Positions 8,380 to 16,216 of a DNA stretch of 34,413 bases are shown here, piece by piece; the stretch's first letter is position 1; each line of letters begins with the position of its first letter. Origin of the DNA: Syntrophorhabdaceae bacterium. GTDB lineage: Bacteria > Desulfobacterota > Syntrophorhabdia > Syntrophorhabdales > Syntrophorhabdaceae. The translations under genes and the position numbers were made by a program. The stretch covers positions 1 through 34,413 of the forward strand of contig DATKMQ010000140.1 of the NCBI GenBank assembly GCA_035541755.1. Direction: 5' to 3'. Below the pieces are notes generated by a model that made no database searches, was not told the origin of the DNA, and saw nothing but the letters and a program-made list of their open reading frames with translations.

Positions 8380-9372
8380 ATGAATAGGAAGGCGATTTCA
8401 CTCCTGTCCCGTGGTCTCGACAGCACGCTCGCCACGAAACTCATTGTCGAGCAGGGTATCGAGGTCGTGGCCCTTCACTTCACTTCCCCATTTTGTACCT
8501 GTTCCAAGGGAAACGAAGGTTGCGGCATTCAGGCCCTAAGATCGGCCGGCGAACTGGGCGTTAAGGTGATCGTACGCCCGAAGGGCATGGAATATCTCAA
8601 CGTAGTCAGGGCACCGAAACACGGCTACGGTAAGAACCTGAATCCGTGCATCGATTGCAGAATATTCATTCTTAAGGAAACGAAAAAAGTCATGGACGAG
8701 ATTGAGGCAAGCTTCGTTATTACCGGAGAGGTTTTGGGACAGCGACCCATGTCTCAACACAGAAATGCCATGAGGCGGATAGAAGAAGAGAGCGGCCTCG
8801 AAGGTCTTATCCTGCGCCCCTTATCGGCGAAACATTTTGACCCCACGTTGCCAGAAATAGCTGGCATCATTGACCGGCAGAAACTCCTCGACATATCAGG
8901 CCGCTCGCGAAAGACCCAGTACGAACTGGTGGATGCCTTTCACCTAAAGGAATTCAGCTGCCCGGGAGGCGGATGTCTCCTGACGGACCCAATTTTTGCG
9001 AGAAAACTCAAAGACCTTTTTGCAAACATCCCTGATTTTACCATGAGGGATGTCAACCTCCTCAAGATTGGAAGACATTTCAGGTTTGATGCATGCACAA
9101 AATTGATAGTGGGCAGAAACCAGGACGAAAACGTGAGACTCAGGGCTTTGCATGCAGTTCCCTCGGCGCTCCTTGAACCCTCGGATTTCAAGGGCCCCAC
9201 GGGACTTCTCTTTGGAAACACACACGATGCTCACCTCAATGTTGCAGCCAATATAATGGCGCACTACGGCAGGAAGGAAACATCCCCCGTTTGGATAGAT
9301 GTAATGAATGGAGCGAAGGCTCGCTACTGCGCAGAGAGAAGGTTCGTTGATTTGGAGAAGTTGGCTATTTGA
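8380..9372 (+). CDS. PP-loop (ThiI/MnmA-like) tRNA sulfurtransferase family protein
   Basis: This ~330-residue protein belongs to the PP-loop ATPases that adenylate uridine for tRNA thiolation. The ATP motif reads LLSRGLDST near residue 10, where the family has SGGxDS. Two cysteine motifs follow: FTSPFCTCSKGNEGCG (about 30-45) and the CxxC of NPCIDCR. A CxxC like this binds the catalytic [4Fe-4S] cluster in TtuA-like enzymes. GEVLGQRPMSQH and LRPLSAKHFDPTLPE are features of the anaerobe-enriched ThiI-like group, and the C-terminal ~100 residues (FRFDACTKLIVGRNQDEN) look like the NFACT-R/DUF814-type RNA-binding domain. A GTG at 8368 is an alternative start; I prefer the ATG at 8380 because the family begins just before the PP-loop. 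The exact tRNA base is unknown. Confidence 0.82.
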   Translation: MNRKAISLLSRGLDSTLATKLIVEQGIEVVALHFTSPFCTCSKGNEGCGIQALRSAGELGVKVIVRPKGMEYLNVVRAPKHGYGKNLNPCIDCRIFILKETKKVMDEIEASFVITGEVLGQRPMSQHRNAMRRIEEESGLEGLILRPLSAKHFDPTLPEIAGIIDRQKLLDISGRSRKTQYELVDAFHLKEFSCPGGGCLLTDPIFARKLKDLFANIPDFTMRDVNLLKIGRHFRFDACTKLIVGRNQDENVRLRALHAVPSALLEPSDFKGPTGLLFGNTHDAHLNVAANIMAHYGRKETSPVWIDVMNGAKARYCAERRFVDLEKLAI

Positions 9373-9458
9373 TCACAGGGGTGTAAGACCGGACGTGGAT
9401 GAAGAGCAGATTGGTATGACGCCGGTCAGTGCTTGAGGTGCGGCAGGAAGGAGAGGTT

Positions 9459-10439
9459 ATGCCTGACAATGTTCTTGAACTGAAAACGAGGGCCATAGAG
9501 AGAAAGGACATAGGAGCCGAAGACGCTCTTGTGTTGTACCGGCTCGGGATGGAACGTCCTTTCTCTCTCATGGCTGCCGCCGCAGAGATAAGGGAATACT
9601 TCAAGGGAAAAAAAGTGAACCTCTGTGGCATTGTCAATGCAAAATCGGGACTTTGCCCGGAAGATTGTAAGTTCTGCGCACAGTCTGTGCACTATTGTAC
9701 TGAGGCTCCGAAATATCCCTTTATAGGGAAGGCGGATATTGTAGAGAAAGCGCGTCGTGCTAAGGCATCAGGCGCTCACATGTTCGGTATTATTACAAGC
9801 GGCACCAGAATTGACGATGAAGGCGAGTGGGACGAAATCTATCAGGCTGTGCGCGACATAAGCTCTCTGGGACTTAAACCCTGTGTTTCTCTTGGCATGC
9901 TCGACGCCGAGCGCGCGCACACACTGAAGAAAGCCGGTCTGTACCGGTATCACCATAACCTCGAAACGGCCCGAAGCTACTTCGACAATATCTGCACGAC
10001 CCACGAGTATCAGGAGGATGTTGACACAGTCGTGGCTGCACAGAGCGCGGGTCTCTCCACCTGCTCGGGCGGTATCATCGGCCTCGGCGAATCCATGGAG
10101 CAGAGAATCGAGCTTGCCATGACCCTCAAGGGGCTTGATGTTGACTGTGTGCCTTTCAATATCCTGAATCCGCGACCGGGGACGCCCCTTCAACATGTGC
10201 CGCACCTCTCTCCCGTTGAGCTCCTTGTGACCATTGCAATATACAGATTCATACTCTCAGACAAAGACATAAAACTCTGCGGGGGCAAAGAGTCAAACCT
10301 GAGGCAGCTACTGCCTCTGGGTATTGTGGCTGGGTGCAATTCCCTCATGATCGGAGATTATTTGACCATGCCGGGACGAAGCCCTGAGCTGGACGCAGAG
10401 ATGATAAAGGACCTGGGGCTCGAACCCGTATGCGATTGA
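9459..10439 (+). CDS. bioB: Biotin synthase
   Basis: This 326-residue radical-SAM enzyme inserts sulfur into dethiobiotin. The radical-SAM cluster motif is C66-x3-C70-x2-C73 in GLCPEDCKFCAQS. Further BioB signatures are GIITSGTR, YHHNLETARSYF, CSGGIIGLGES, PFNILNPRPGTPL and the C-terminal LCGGKESNLR with MIGDYLT. The frame is open from a GTG at 9429, but the ATG at 9459 is the likely start because AAGGAG (9448-9453) lies five bases before it. No other biotin genes are present. Its place between a thiolation enzyme and the Fe-S/Moco genes suggests it is grouped by its need for sulfur and Fe-S clusters. Confidence 0.95.
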   Translation: MPDNVLELKTRAIERKDIGAEDALVLYRLGMERPFSLMAAAAEIREYFKGKKVNLCGIVNAKSGLCPEDCKFCAQSVHYCTEAPKYPFIGKADIVEKARRAKASGAHMFGIITSGTRIDDEGEWDEIYQAVRDISSLGLKPCVSLGMLDAERAHTLKKAGLYRYHHNLETARSYFDNICTTHEYQEDVDTVVAAQSAGLSTCSGGIIGLGESMEQRIELAMTLKGLDVDCVPFNILNPRPGTPLQHVPHLSPVELLVTIAIYRFILSDKDIKLCGGKESNLRQLLPLGIVAGCNSLMIGDYLTMPGRSPELDAEMIKDLGLEPVCD

Positions 10440-10510
10440 CCCCATGTGCCCTGTAATACCGGGTGATGTTAATAGATCGACGGTGAGGACGAGTTCGTCG
10501 GAGGCCTGAA

Positions 10511-11509
10511 ATGAAGAATATATACGTTGTCATAGATGAATATCTCGACCGAGGAGAATCAGGTGTCCTGGCAACGATCGTAAAAAGGACAGGCGCAACT
10601 CCCCAGGGGGCAGGCGCAAAAATGTTCATCGGCGCCGACGGCAGGATGTTTGGCACGGTCGGGGGCGGCTGTCTTGAAGCTGAGATCTGGCAGAACTCGC
10701 GAAAAATTCTAAAAACTAAAGAAGCGGACGTGTTCCGCTACGTTCTCGACGGAAAGAATGTGGAGGATGACGGGATGATCTGCGGTGGCAACATAGATGT
10801 TCTTCTTGAACCCGTGGATGAGAAGTACCGCGATCTCTACAGACAGATCTCCGGGTTCAAAGCGCAAGGGAAGAAGGCCGTCACTATTACTTCTTACGGC
10901 GCTCGGGGGTTCACCAAAACGCTCTGCACCAGCGAGGACGAATTGATCGGAGATCTCACCGGCCACGAGAAAGACATCGCCGCACCCGTCTTCCACGAAA
11001 AGAAACCTACGGTGCTCGACAACAGAGTTGTTGAACCTATTGTCTCATCGTCGACCCTTTACTTGTATGGTGCCGGCCACGTGTCGCAATTCATCTGCAG
11101 ACTGGCTAAGACAATGGACTTCGCTGTCACTGTCTTTGATGACCGGGTAGAGTTCGCGAACCGGGAGCGCTTCCCCGAGGCCGACAATGTCATCGTGGAC
11201 GATTTCGGAAACGCCCTCAAATACGCCGATGATGAGGATAACATATATGCAGCGGTTGTCACGAGGGGCCACAAGCACGACGCCCTTGTGCTCGAACAGA
11301 TACTGACAAGACCACACAGGTATATCGGTATGATAGGAAGCAAGAGAAAGATCCGTATAATTTTCGATTATCTTGAAACAAAAGGGTTTGGCGAAAGCCT
11401 TCTCCAGTCCATCTACGCGCCGATCGGGGTCGATATTAACGCCGAGACCCCCCAGGAGATAGCTTTGAGCATAGTGGCAGAGATCGTAAAGGTGAGGGGC
11501 GGGAAATAG
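10511..11509 (+). CDS. xdhC: XdhC/CoxI-family molybdenum cofactor insertion factor
   Basis: This 332-residue protein has both XdhC domains. The N-terminal part holds ATIVKRTGATPQGAGAKMFI, GTVGGGCLEAEIW and the conserved GMICGG (cysteine about 93). The C-terminal Rossmann-like domain holds YLYGAGHVSQF, VFDDRVEFANRERFP, TRGHKHDALVLE, GMIGSKRKI and the ending APIGVDINAETPQEIALSI. XdhC-type proteins bind molybdopterin cofactor and help its sulfuration and insertion into xanthine dehydrogenase-family enzymes. No such hydroxylase is in the window, so the client is elsewhere; it could serve a selenium/sulfur-dependent hydroxylase. A GGAGG site at 10500-10504 supports the ATG. It is downstream of bioB and upstream of an IscU-like gene. 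Confidence 0.9.
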   Translation: MKNIYVVIDEYLDRGESGVLATIVKRTGATPQGAGAKMFIGADGRMFGTVGGGCLEAEIWQNSRKILKTKEADVFRYVLDGKNVEDDGMICGGNIDVLLEPVDEKYRDLYRQISGFKAQGKKAVTITSYGARGFTKTLCTSEDELIGDLTGHEKDIAAPVFHEKKPTVLDNRVVEPIVSSSTLYLYGAGHVSQFICRLAKTMDFAVTVFDDRVEFANRERFPEADNVIVDDFGNALKYADDEDNIYAAVVTRGHKHDALVLEQILTRPHRYIGMIGSKRKIRIIFDYLETKGFGESLLQSIYAPIGVDINAETPQEIALSIVAEIVKVRGGK

Positions 11510-11540
11510 GACCCACTGGCACCTCTGAAGAAGGGTATAT

Positions 11541-11927
11541 ATGTGGGAATATTCGGATATAGTCAAAGACCATTTTCATAACCCACGTAATGTGGGAGAG
11601 ATAGAGGACCCTGACGGCGTAGCCCAGGTGACGTCCATGGCCTGCGGAGACGTGCTCAAGATTACTTTGAAAGTCGATAAGCACGCAAGGATTACGGACG
11701 CAAGATGCAAGGTAGCGGGGTGTGTCGCCTCCATCGCGTGTGCGTCCGCCCTGACCGAGATGATAAAGGGTGTTACCTTGGAGGAGGCCGTGAGGATCAC
11801 AGATCAGGACATCATCGACTATCTCGGAGGTCTGCCTCCCGGTAAAACGCATGCCCCGGGCATGGCGCAAGAAACCCTGGAAAGAGTTGTCGAGGACGTA
11901 GTAAGGAGACGCCTTGGCACCGATTGA
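11541..11927 (+). CDS. IscU/NifU-like Fe-S scaffold lacking the third cysteine
   Basis: This 128-residue protein has the NifU N-terminal/IscU fold: YSDIVKDHFHNPRNVGEIEDPDG, MACGDVLKITLKVD (C35 and D37, equal to IscU Cys37 and Asp39), KVAGCVASIACASALTEMIKG (C61, equal to Cys63) and LPPGKTHAPGMAQE. In IscU the last motif is LPPxKxHC; here the histidine is kept (H104) but the cluster-ligand cysteine is alanine (A105). Two extra cysteines (C56, C67) lie nearby. It may therefore hold a cluster differently, act as a sulfur or metal chaperone, or be specialised. It lies between xdhC and hydE, and its 3' end contains the ribosome-binding site of hydE (AAGGAG at 11902-11907). Confidence 0.85.
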   Translation: MWEYSDIVKDHFHNPRNVGEIEDPDGVAQVTSMACGDVLKITLKVDKHARITDARCKVAGCVASIACASALTEMIKGVTLEEAVRITDQDIIDYLGGLPPGKTHAPGMAQETLERVVEDVVRRRLGTD

Positions 11928-12989
11928 CCTAAATAACCTTGAAGACCGGAAAATAACGAAGAATGATATGCGCGCCCGTCTCGATCTCACCGACAAGGCA
12001 GACGTAGAAAAACTTTTCGAGGCAGCCTATGCGGTAAAAGCCCGTCACGTGGGGAAGAAGGTCTATTTCAGGGGTATTATAGAATTCAGCAACGTGTGCA
12101 GGAAGAACTGCTTCTATTGCGGCATCAGGAAGGACAACCAGAACCTGACCCGCTATTCCATGGGACTGAACGAGATCGTTGAGAGCGCCCGATGGGCCTA
12201 CGACGCGGGTTATGGCTCCGTCATACTCCAATCGGGGGAAAGGAGGGGTCGGGCCTTCACGGAGTTCATTGAAGATGCCATCAAAGGGATAAAGGAGGCG
12301 ACATCGGGAGGGCTTGGTATTACGCTCTCGGTGGGTGAGCAGGATGAACAGACATACGAACGGTGGTTTGGTGCCGGCGCGCACCGATACCTGCTCAGGA
12401 TAGAGACGTCCAATGAAGACCTTTACCGGCGATTGCACCCGGCCGACCATAGCTTCTTCAAAAGGCTCAAGTGCCTTGAAACCCTGAGTGCCATAGGATA
12501 TCAGACCGGTACGGGGTCATGATCGGCCTTCCCGGTCAGACCGTCGAAGACCTTGTCAACGACATCCTCTTCTTTGAAGAGTTGGACGTAGCCATGATAG
12601 GCATGGGCCCTTATCTTACGCATCAGGATACGCCGCTCTATAAGCGGGGCATGTTAAGCGGTATGTCCAAAGAGGGTTTGCTCGAACTTGCCTTAAAGAT
12701 GATAGCCGTTACAAGGATCTATTTGAAGGATGTGAATATTGCCTCGACCACCGCGCTTCAGGCCGTCGCCCCTACCGGCAGAGAGATGGGGCTTCTCGCG
12801 GGCGCCAATGTGATTATGCCGAATATTACTGACGTGCGGTACCGTAGCCTCTACCAGCTCTACGACGATAAGCCGTGCATTAATGAAACCGGCCAGGCTT
12901 GCCTCAATTGCCTGGACGGTCGAATCCGCTCTATCGGCGAGACCGTGGGCTACGGTGAATGGGGTGATTCGCCCCATTTTACGAAATAA
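11914..12989 (+). pseudogene. hydE: [FeFe]-hydrogenase maturase HydE, split by a one-base frameshift
   Basis: Two adjoining frames together encode a full HydE (about 357 residues), a radical-SAM enzyme that helps build the diiron site of [FeFe]-hydrogenase. The first frame (11914-12522, TTG start, AAGGAG six bases before it) has the radical-SAM motif C62-x3-C66-x2-C69 (NVCRKNCFYCGIR), and GYQTGTG at its end. The second frame (12519-12989) resumes with MIGLPGQTVEDL and ends with the HydE-type second cluster motif C-x7-C-x2-C (PCINETGQACLNC). HydE proteins read GTGFMIGLPGQT, so one base, probably a T after GGGG near 12516-12518, is missing. It may be a real mutation or an assembly error. HydF and HydG are not in the window. 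Confidence 0.88.
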
Positions 12990-13033
12990 CGCGGGGGCAA
13001 GAACAGCATTCAACTCTTCAGGGAAGCAGCGTT

Positions 13034-14167
13034 TTACGATGATGGGTTGTTCTCATCCGGCGGATGAAGCTCGTCGCGAGATAGATTCACGGTACCGCTC
13101 GCTAGCACCGTGTCGTGAGCATAAAACACGACGGCCTGGCCGGGTGTTACGGCCTTCTGGCCCTGTGTAAACCTGACAAGGGCTCCTCCGGCATTATTCG
13201 GCTCAACTGTGCATTCGGCCGGAGCGCTTCTATAACGAACCTGGGCGTGAACAGGGCCTTGCCAAAGGGGATGACTGAAAGGAACAAACCAGTTCATATT
13301 CTCGGCGAGGAGGTCCTTTCGAAAAAGATATTTTTCGGGCCCCGCCACAATTTCATTCTTCGCATGACTGATGTGCAGCACATAGAAAGGTTCTTTCAAT
13401 CCCGGGAGGCCAAGGAAACGCCGTTGTCCTATGGTATAGGAAGGTATGCCCCGATGTACCCCGATTACATTGCCGTGTACGTCCCTTATATTCCCGGGAA
13501 CGCCTTCGTCCTTGAGCAGCATCGTATAATTGTCATATTCGAGGAAATCCTGGCTTTCAGGTTTTTGAAGAAACTCTTGCAGGCCCGACTCGAGGGCTAT
13601 TTGCCTGACCTCTCTCTTCTCATACTCTCCGAGCGGAAAGTGAAGCCTTTCAAGTTGCTCCTGCTTAAGGCGGCTCAAGAAATAGGACTGGTCTTTTTGG
13701 GCATCCATGCCTCGTTTGAGAAGATTGATTCGATAGGCCGGTTCATATGCGACCCTCGCGTAATGTCCCGTTGCAAAGAAGTCGAACTCGATTCCGCTCG
13801 AGAAGGCCTTCTCAAGCAGGGAGCCGAATTTTATCCTGGCGTTGCAGACCACGCAGGGGTTGGGCGTTCTTCCCTGCCCGTATTCCTTTCGAAAATACTC
13901 GATGACCGTCTCCTGGTATTCTTCCCGAAGATCAACGATATAGTGTGGAACGCCTAGTATCCGGGCAGCTTTTTCAGCGTCCGCTATATCGTGGGCTTCA
14001 TTTGGGCCGTAACAGCCTCCCCTCTTGGTGGCATGGGTTTGTGGCCCGTCCCATATCTTCATAGTAAGGCCGATCACATCGTAGCCCTGTTTTTTGAGAA
14101 GATACACGGCCGTGCTTGAATCAATCCCTCCGCTCATCCCCACCGCAATGGTCTTTTTGGTCGACAT
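13034..14167 (-). CDS. mnmA: MnmA-family tRNA-specific 2-thiouridylase paralogue (CxxC type)
   Basis: This 377-residue enzyme is of the MnmA/TrmU family, which puts sulfur on position 2 of the wobble uridine. The PP-loop is GMSGGIDSST (about 10-19), and QKDQSYFLSRL, IPSYTIGQRRFLGLPG and the C-terminal beta-barrel (VRYRSAPAECTVE) are all present. Two catalytic features differ from E. coli MnmA. NPDxLC is here NPCVVC (C105, C108), and the distal catalytic cysteine in the STGICF motif is absent (KPESQDFLEYD). This CxxC form suggests an Fe-S-dependent enzyme rather than the persulfide-relay mechanism. It is the last gene of the minus-strand operon metB/C-like, metC-like, larE, mnmA, and converges on hydE. 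A canonical MnmA may exist elsewhere in the genome. Confidence 0.88.
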   Translation of the reverse strand: MSTKKTIAVGMSGGIDSSTAVYLLKKQGYDVIGLTMKIWDGPQTHATKRGGCYGPNEAHDIADAEKAARILGVPHYIVDLREEYQETVIEYFRKEYGQGRTPNPCVVCNARIKFGSLLEKAFSSGIEFDFFATGHYARVAYEPAYRINLLKRGMDAQKDQSYFLSRLKQEQLERLHFPLGEYEKREVRQIALESGLQEFLQKPESQDFLEYDNYTMLLKDEGVPGNIRDVHGNVIGVHRGIPSYTIGQRRFLGLPGLKEPFYVLHISHAKNEIVAGPEKYLFRKDLLAENMNWFVPFSHPLWQGPVHAQVRYRSAPAECTVEPNNAGGALVRFTQGQKAVTPGQAVVFYAHDTVLASGTVNLSRDELHPPDENNPSS

Positions 14168-14195
14168 GATATCTAATATACCTCAATCAATTTCA

Positions 14196-15011
14196 TCATC
14201 TGTTTTGCTGCGCTAGCGAAATGTTCATACTGCCAGTCTGGTAACCTCGTAGATCGAGAGCGACATGAGCAAACCCACACTGCCTAAACGTGTCCGAGAT
14301 TGCCTCTCCATGCGCAAGGATAACCCTGAAATCTTTCCTAAGAACCTCGATGCGCGCTGTGTCGCCGTGATGTCGCACACGGACCTGCCTGACGCCCAGA
14401 CTTTGCAGGTAATCTTCGGCGCGCTCTATGTTCTTCAGGAGAATTTCGTCAATAGCGGTTCCATACGGGACCCTTGAGGAGAGACAGGCGAAGGAAGGTT
14501 TGTCGTACGTTGGGAGTAAGAGCCGCTTTGACAATCGTCGGATCTCCAGTTTGGTCAGGCCCGCGTCGAGTAGCGGGCTTTTTACGCCCTGTTCGGCGCA
14601 GGCTTTGCGTCCCGGCCTGAAATCATTCACGTCGTCCGCGTTCGACCCTTCCAGAACATGCAGGAAACCTCTCGATGCAGCTATCTCCCTGGCTTTCGTA
14701 AAAAGGTGAGTCTTGCAAAAATAGCAGCGCGACCTGTGGTTTTCGATAAAGCGCGGGTCATCCATCTCGGATGTCTCCGCCACGATATATTGAGCGTCGA
14801 TTTGCAGGGCAAGCCTCTGAGCCTGATCCATCTCCCTAGCCGGACAGGTCGGTGATTTGCCAATGAAGGCCAGAACATTGTCTTTTCCGAGTGTGTCCAC
14901 TGAGACCTTCAGAAGAAAGGTGCTATCCACGCCGCCGGAGAATGCCACCACAACCCTTTGCAGGTCTTTGACAGTTGTCTTCAGGAACTCGTATTTGGCC
15001 TTCATTTTCAT
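14196..15011 (-). CDS. larE: LarE-like ATP-dependent sacrificial sulfur transferase
   Basis: This 271-residue PP-loop protein matches LarE, which adenylates a pyridinium dicarboxylate and gives up its own cysteine sulfur to make the nickel-pincer cofactor of lactate racemase and related enzymes. The ATP motif is AFSGGVDST (SGGVDS at 25-30). RSRCYFCKTHLF (C96, C99) and EGSNADDVNDFRPG are family signatures. The sulfur-donor motif is KPSFACLSSRVPYGT, with its cysteine at residue 176, the same number as in Lactobacillus plantarum LarE. LarB and LarC are not in the window, so it may serve a distant locus or another thiolation. It lies 28 bases before mnmA and 40 bases after the preceding PLP gene in the operon. 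Confidence 0.9.
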   Translation of the reverse strand: MKMKAKYEFLKTTVKDLQRVVVAFSGGVDSTFLLKVSVDTLGKDNVLAFIGKSPTCPAREMDQAQRLALQIDAQYIVAETSEMDDPRFIENHRSRCYFCKTHLFTKAREIAASRGFLHVLEGSNADDVNDFRPGRKACAEQGVKSPLLDAGLTKLEIRRLSKRLLLPTYDKPSFACLSSRVPYGTAIDEILLKNIERAEDYLQSLGVRQVRVRHHGDTARIEVLRKDFRVILAHGEAISDTFRQCGFAHVALDLRGYQTGSMNISLAQQNR

Positions 15012-15051
15012 ACAACCCTCATGCGAAATAAAACCGAGCCAATGCGGTCAG

Positions 15052-16197
15052 CTATTTATATGCGCCACGTATGGCCTGCGCCAGATCCTTGCAAAGATCG
15101 CCTGGATCCTCGAGTCCCACAGAAAGACGGACGAGCCCATCGGTGATGCCCCGGGCATGACGTTCAGGTTCTGGCATGGCGGCGTGTGACATGGTTGCAG
15201 GATAGGAAAGAATGCTTTCAACGCCCCCAAGGCTCACCGCCATGAGTGGAACCTTTACATTTCGTAAAACGTGCTTGGTAATCTTCCTACTCCCCAGGTC
15301 AAAAGAAACCACTGCCCCACCGCCCGATGCCTGGCTGAGATGTATTTCTCTTCCGGGGTGTGAGGGGAGGGTCGGATAATAGACTGCCTTTACCTCCGGT
15401 TGATCCAAAAGCCATTGTGCGATAGTTTCTGCATTTCTCTCTTGCGCTTCCATCCTCGCCGAAAGCGTCTTTATTCCCCTGAGAACGAGCCATGAGTCCT
15501 GAGGCCCTAATATTGCTCCGAAAGTGTTCTGAATCGATTGTATCTTCTTCCCGGTAGTCCTGTCAGCGGCAACCACAAGACCGGCAATAAGATCACTATG
15601 ACCTCCCAGAAACTTCGTGGCGCTGTGAATCACAATGTCAAAGCCGAGTTCCAGGGGCCTCTGGAAATAGGGACTCATAAAGGTATTGTCGATGATCGTG
15701 AGAAGCCCTCTTTTTTTTGCAATGTCCGCAACAGCTCGGATGTCGGTGATCTTCAAAAGAGGGTTCGACGGTGTTTCGGCAAAAATCGCTTTTGTCCCGG
15801 GCAGAAGAGCGCGTTCAATTCTGTCCGGGTCCGTCATGTCGACAAATGTATGCTTGAGGCCCCAGCGATTAAAAAGAGTGTTGAGCGCCCGATACGTTCC
15901 GCCGTAAACGTCTTCAGCCACGATGATATGGTCCCCCGATTTGAACAGGAGAAGGACCGAAGAAATCGCCGCCATGCCCGATGCGAATGCGTAACCCATC
16001 TTGCCGCTCTCGAGCGATGCGACAGTGTGTTCGAGGGCTTCTCTCGTGGGATTCTTCCCCCTGGCGTATTCATAGGGTCCGAACTCGAATGGGTCATCCT
16101 GCGCAAAGGTAGAGACCTGGTATATGGGGATACTCGATGCCCCCGTGTGCGGGTCTCTGTCTTTGCCTGAATGCAATATTTTTGTGCGATAATTCAT
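15052..16197 (-). CDS. Cystathionine gamma-synthase/lyase-family PLP enzyme (copy 2)
   Basis: This 381-residue Cys/Met-metabolism PLP enzyme has KILHSGKDRDPHTGASSIPIY at the start, YEYARGKNPTREALE, ASGMAAISS, DVYGGTYR, and the PLP lysine K195 in HSATKFLGGHSD. The C-terminal SLGGVESILSYPATMSHAAMP is typical of cystathionine gamma-lyase/synthase and beta-lyase. The family members cannot be told apart reliably by eye. With its neighbour at 16217-17365 it could form a reverse transsulfuration pair (homocysteine to cysteine) or carry sulfide-forming activity that feeds LarE and MnmA. It begins 19 bases after the previous gene in the operon. Confidence 0.9.
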   Translation of the reverse strand: MNYRTKILHSGKDRDPHTGASSIPIYQVSTFAQDDPFEFGPYEYARGKNPTREALEHTVASLESGKMGYAFASGMAAISSVLLLFKSGDHIIVAEDVYGGTYRALNTLFNRWGLKHTFVDMTDPDRIERALLPGTKAIFAETPSNPLLKITDIRAVADIAKKRGLLTIIDNTFMSPYFQRPLELGFDIVIHSATKFLGGHSDLIAGLVVAADRTTGKKIQSIQNTFGAILGPQDSWLVLRGIKTLSARMEAQERNAETIAQWLLDQPEVKAVYYPTLPSHPGREIHLSQASGGGAVVSFDLGSRKITKHVLRNVKVPLMAVSLGGVESILSYPATMSHAAMPEPERHARGITDGLVRLSVGLEDPGDLCKDLAQAIRGAYK

Positions 16198-16216
16198 ATG
16201 TGCTCCTTGAAATTGC

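Noticed and set aside
13115-13957. Plus-strand open frame of 280 codons
   Set aside because: It mirrors mnmA, which has the PP-loop and family motifs; no motif in the mirror reading.
15538-16170. Plus-strand open frame of 210 codons
   Set aside because: It is the shadow of the PLP enzyme on the minus strand.
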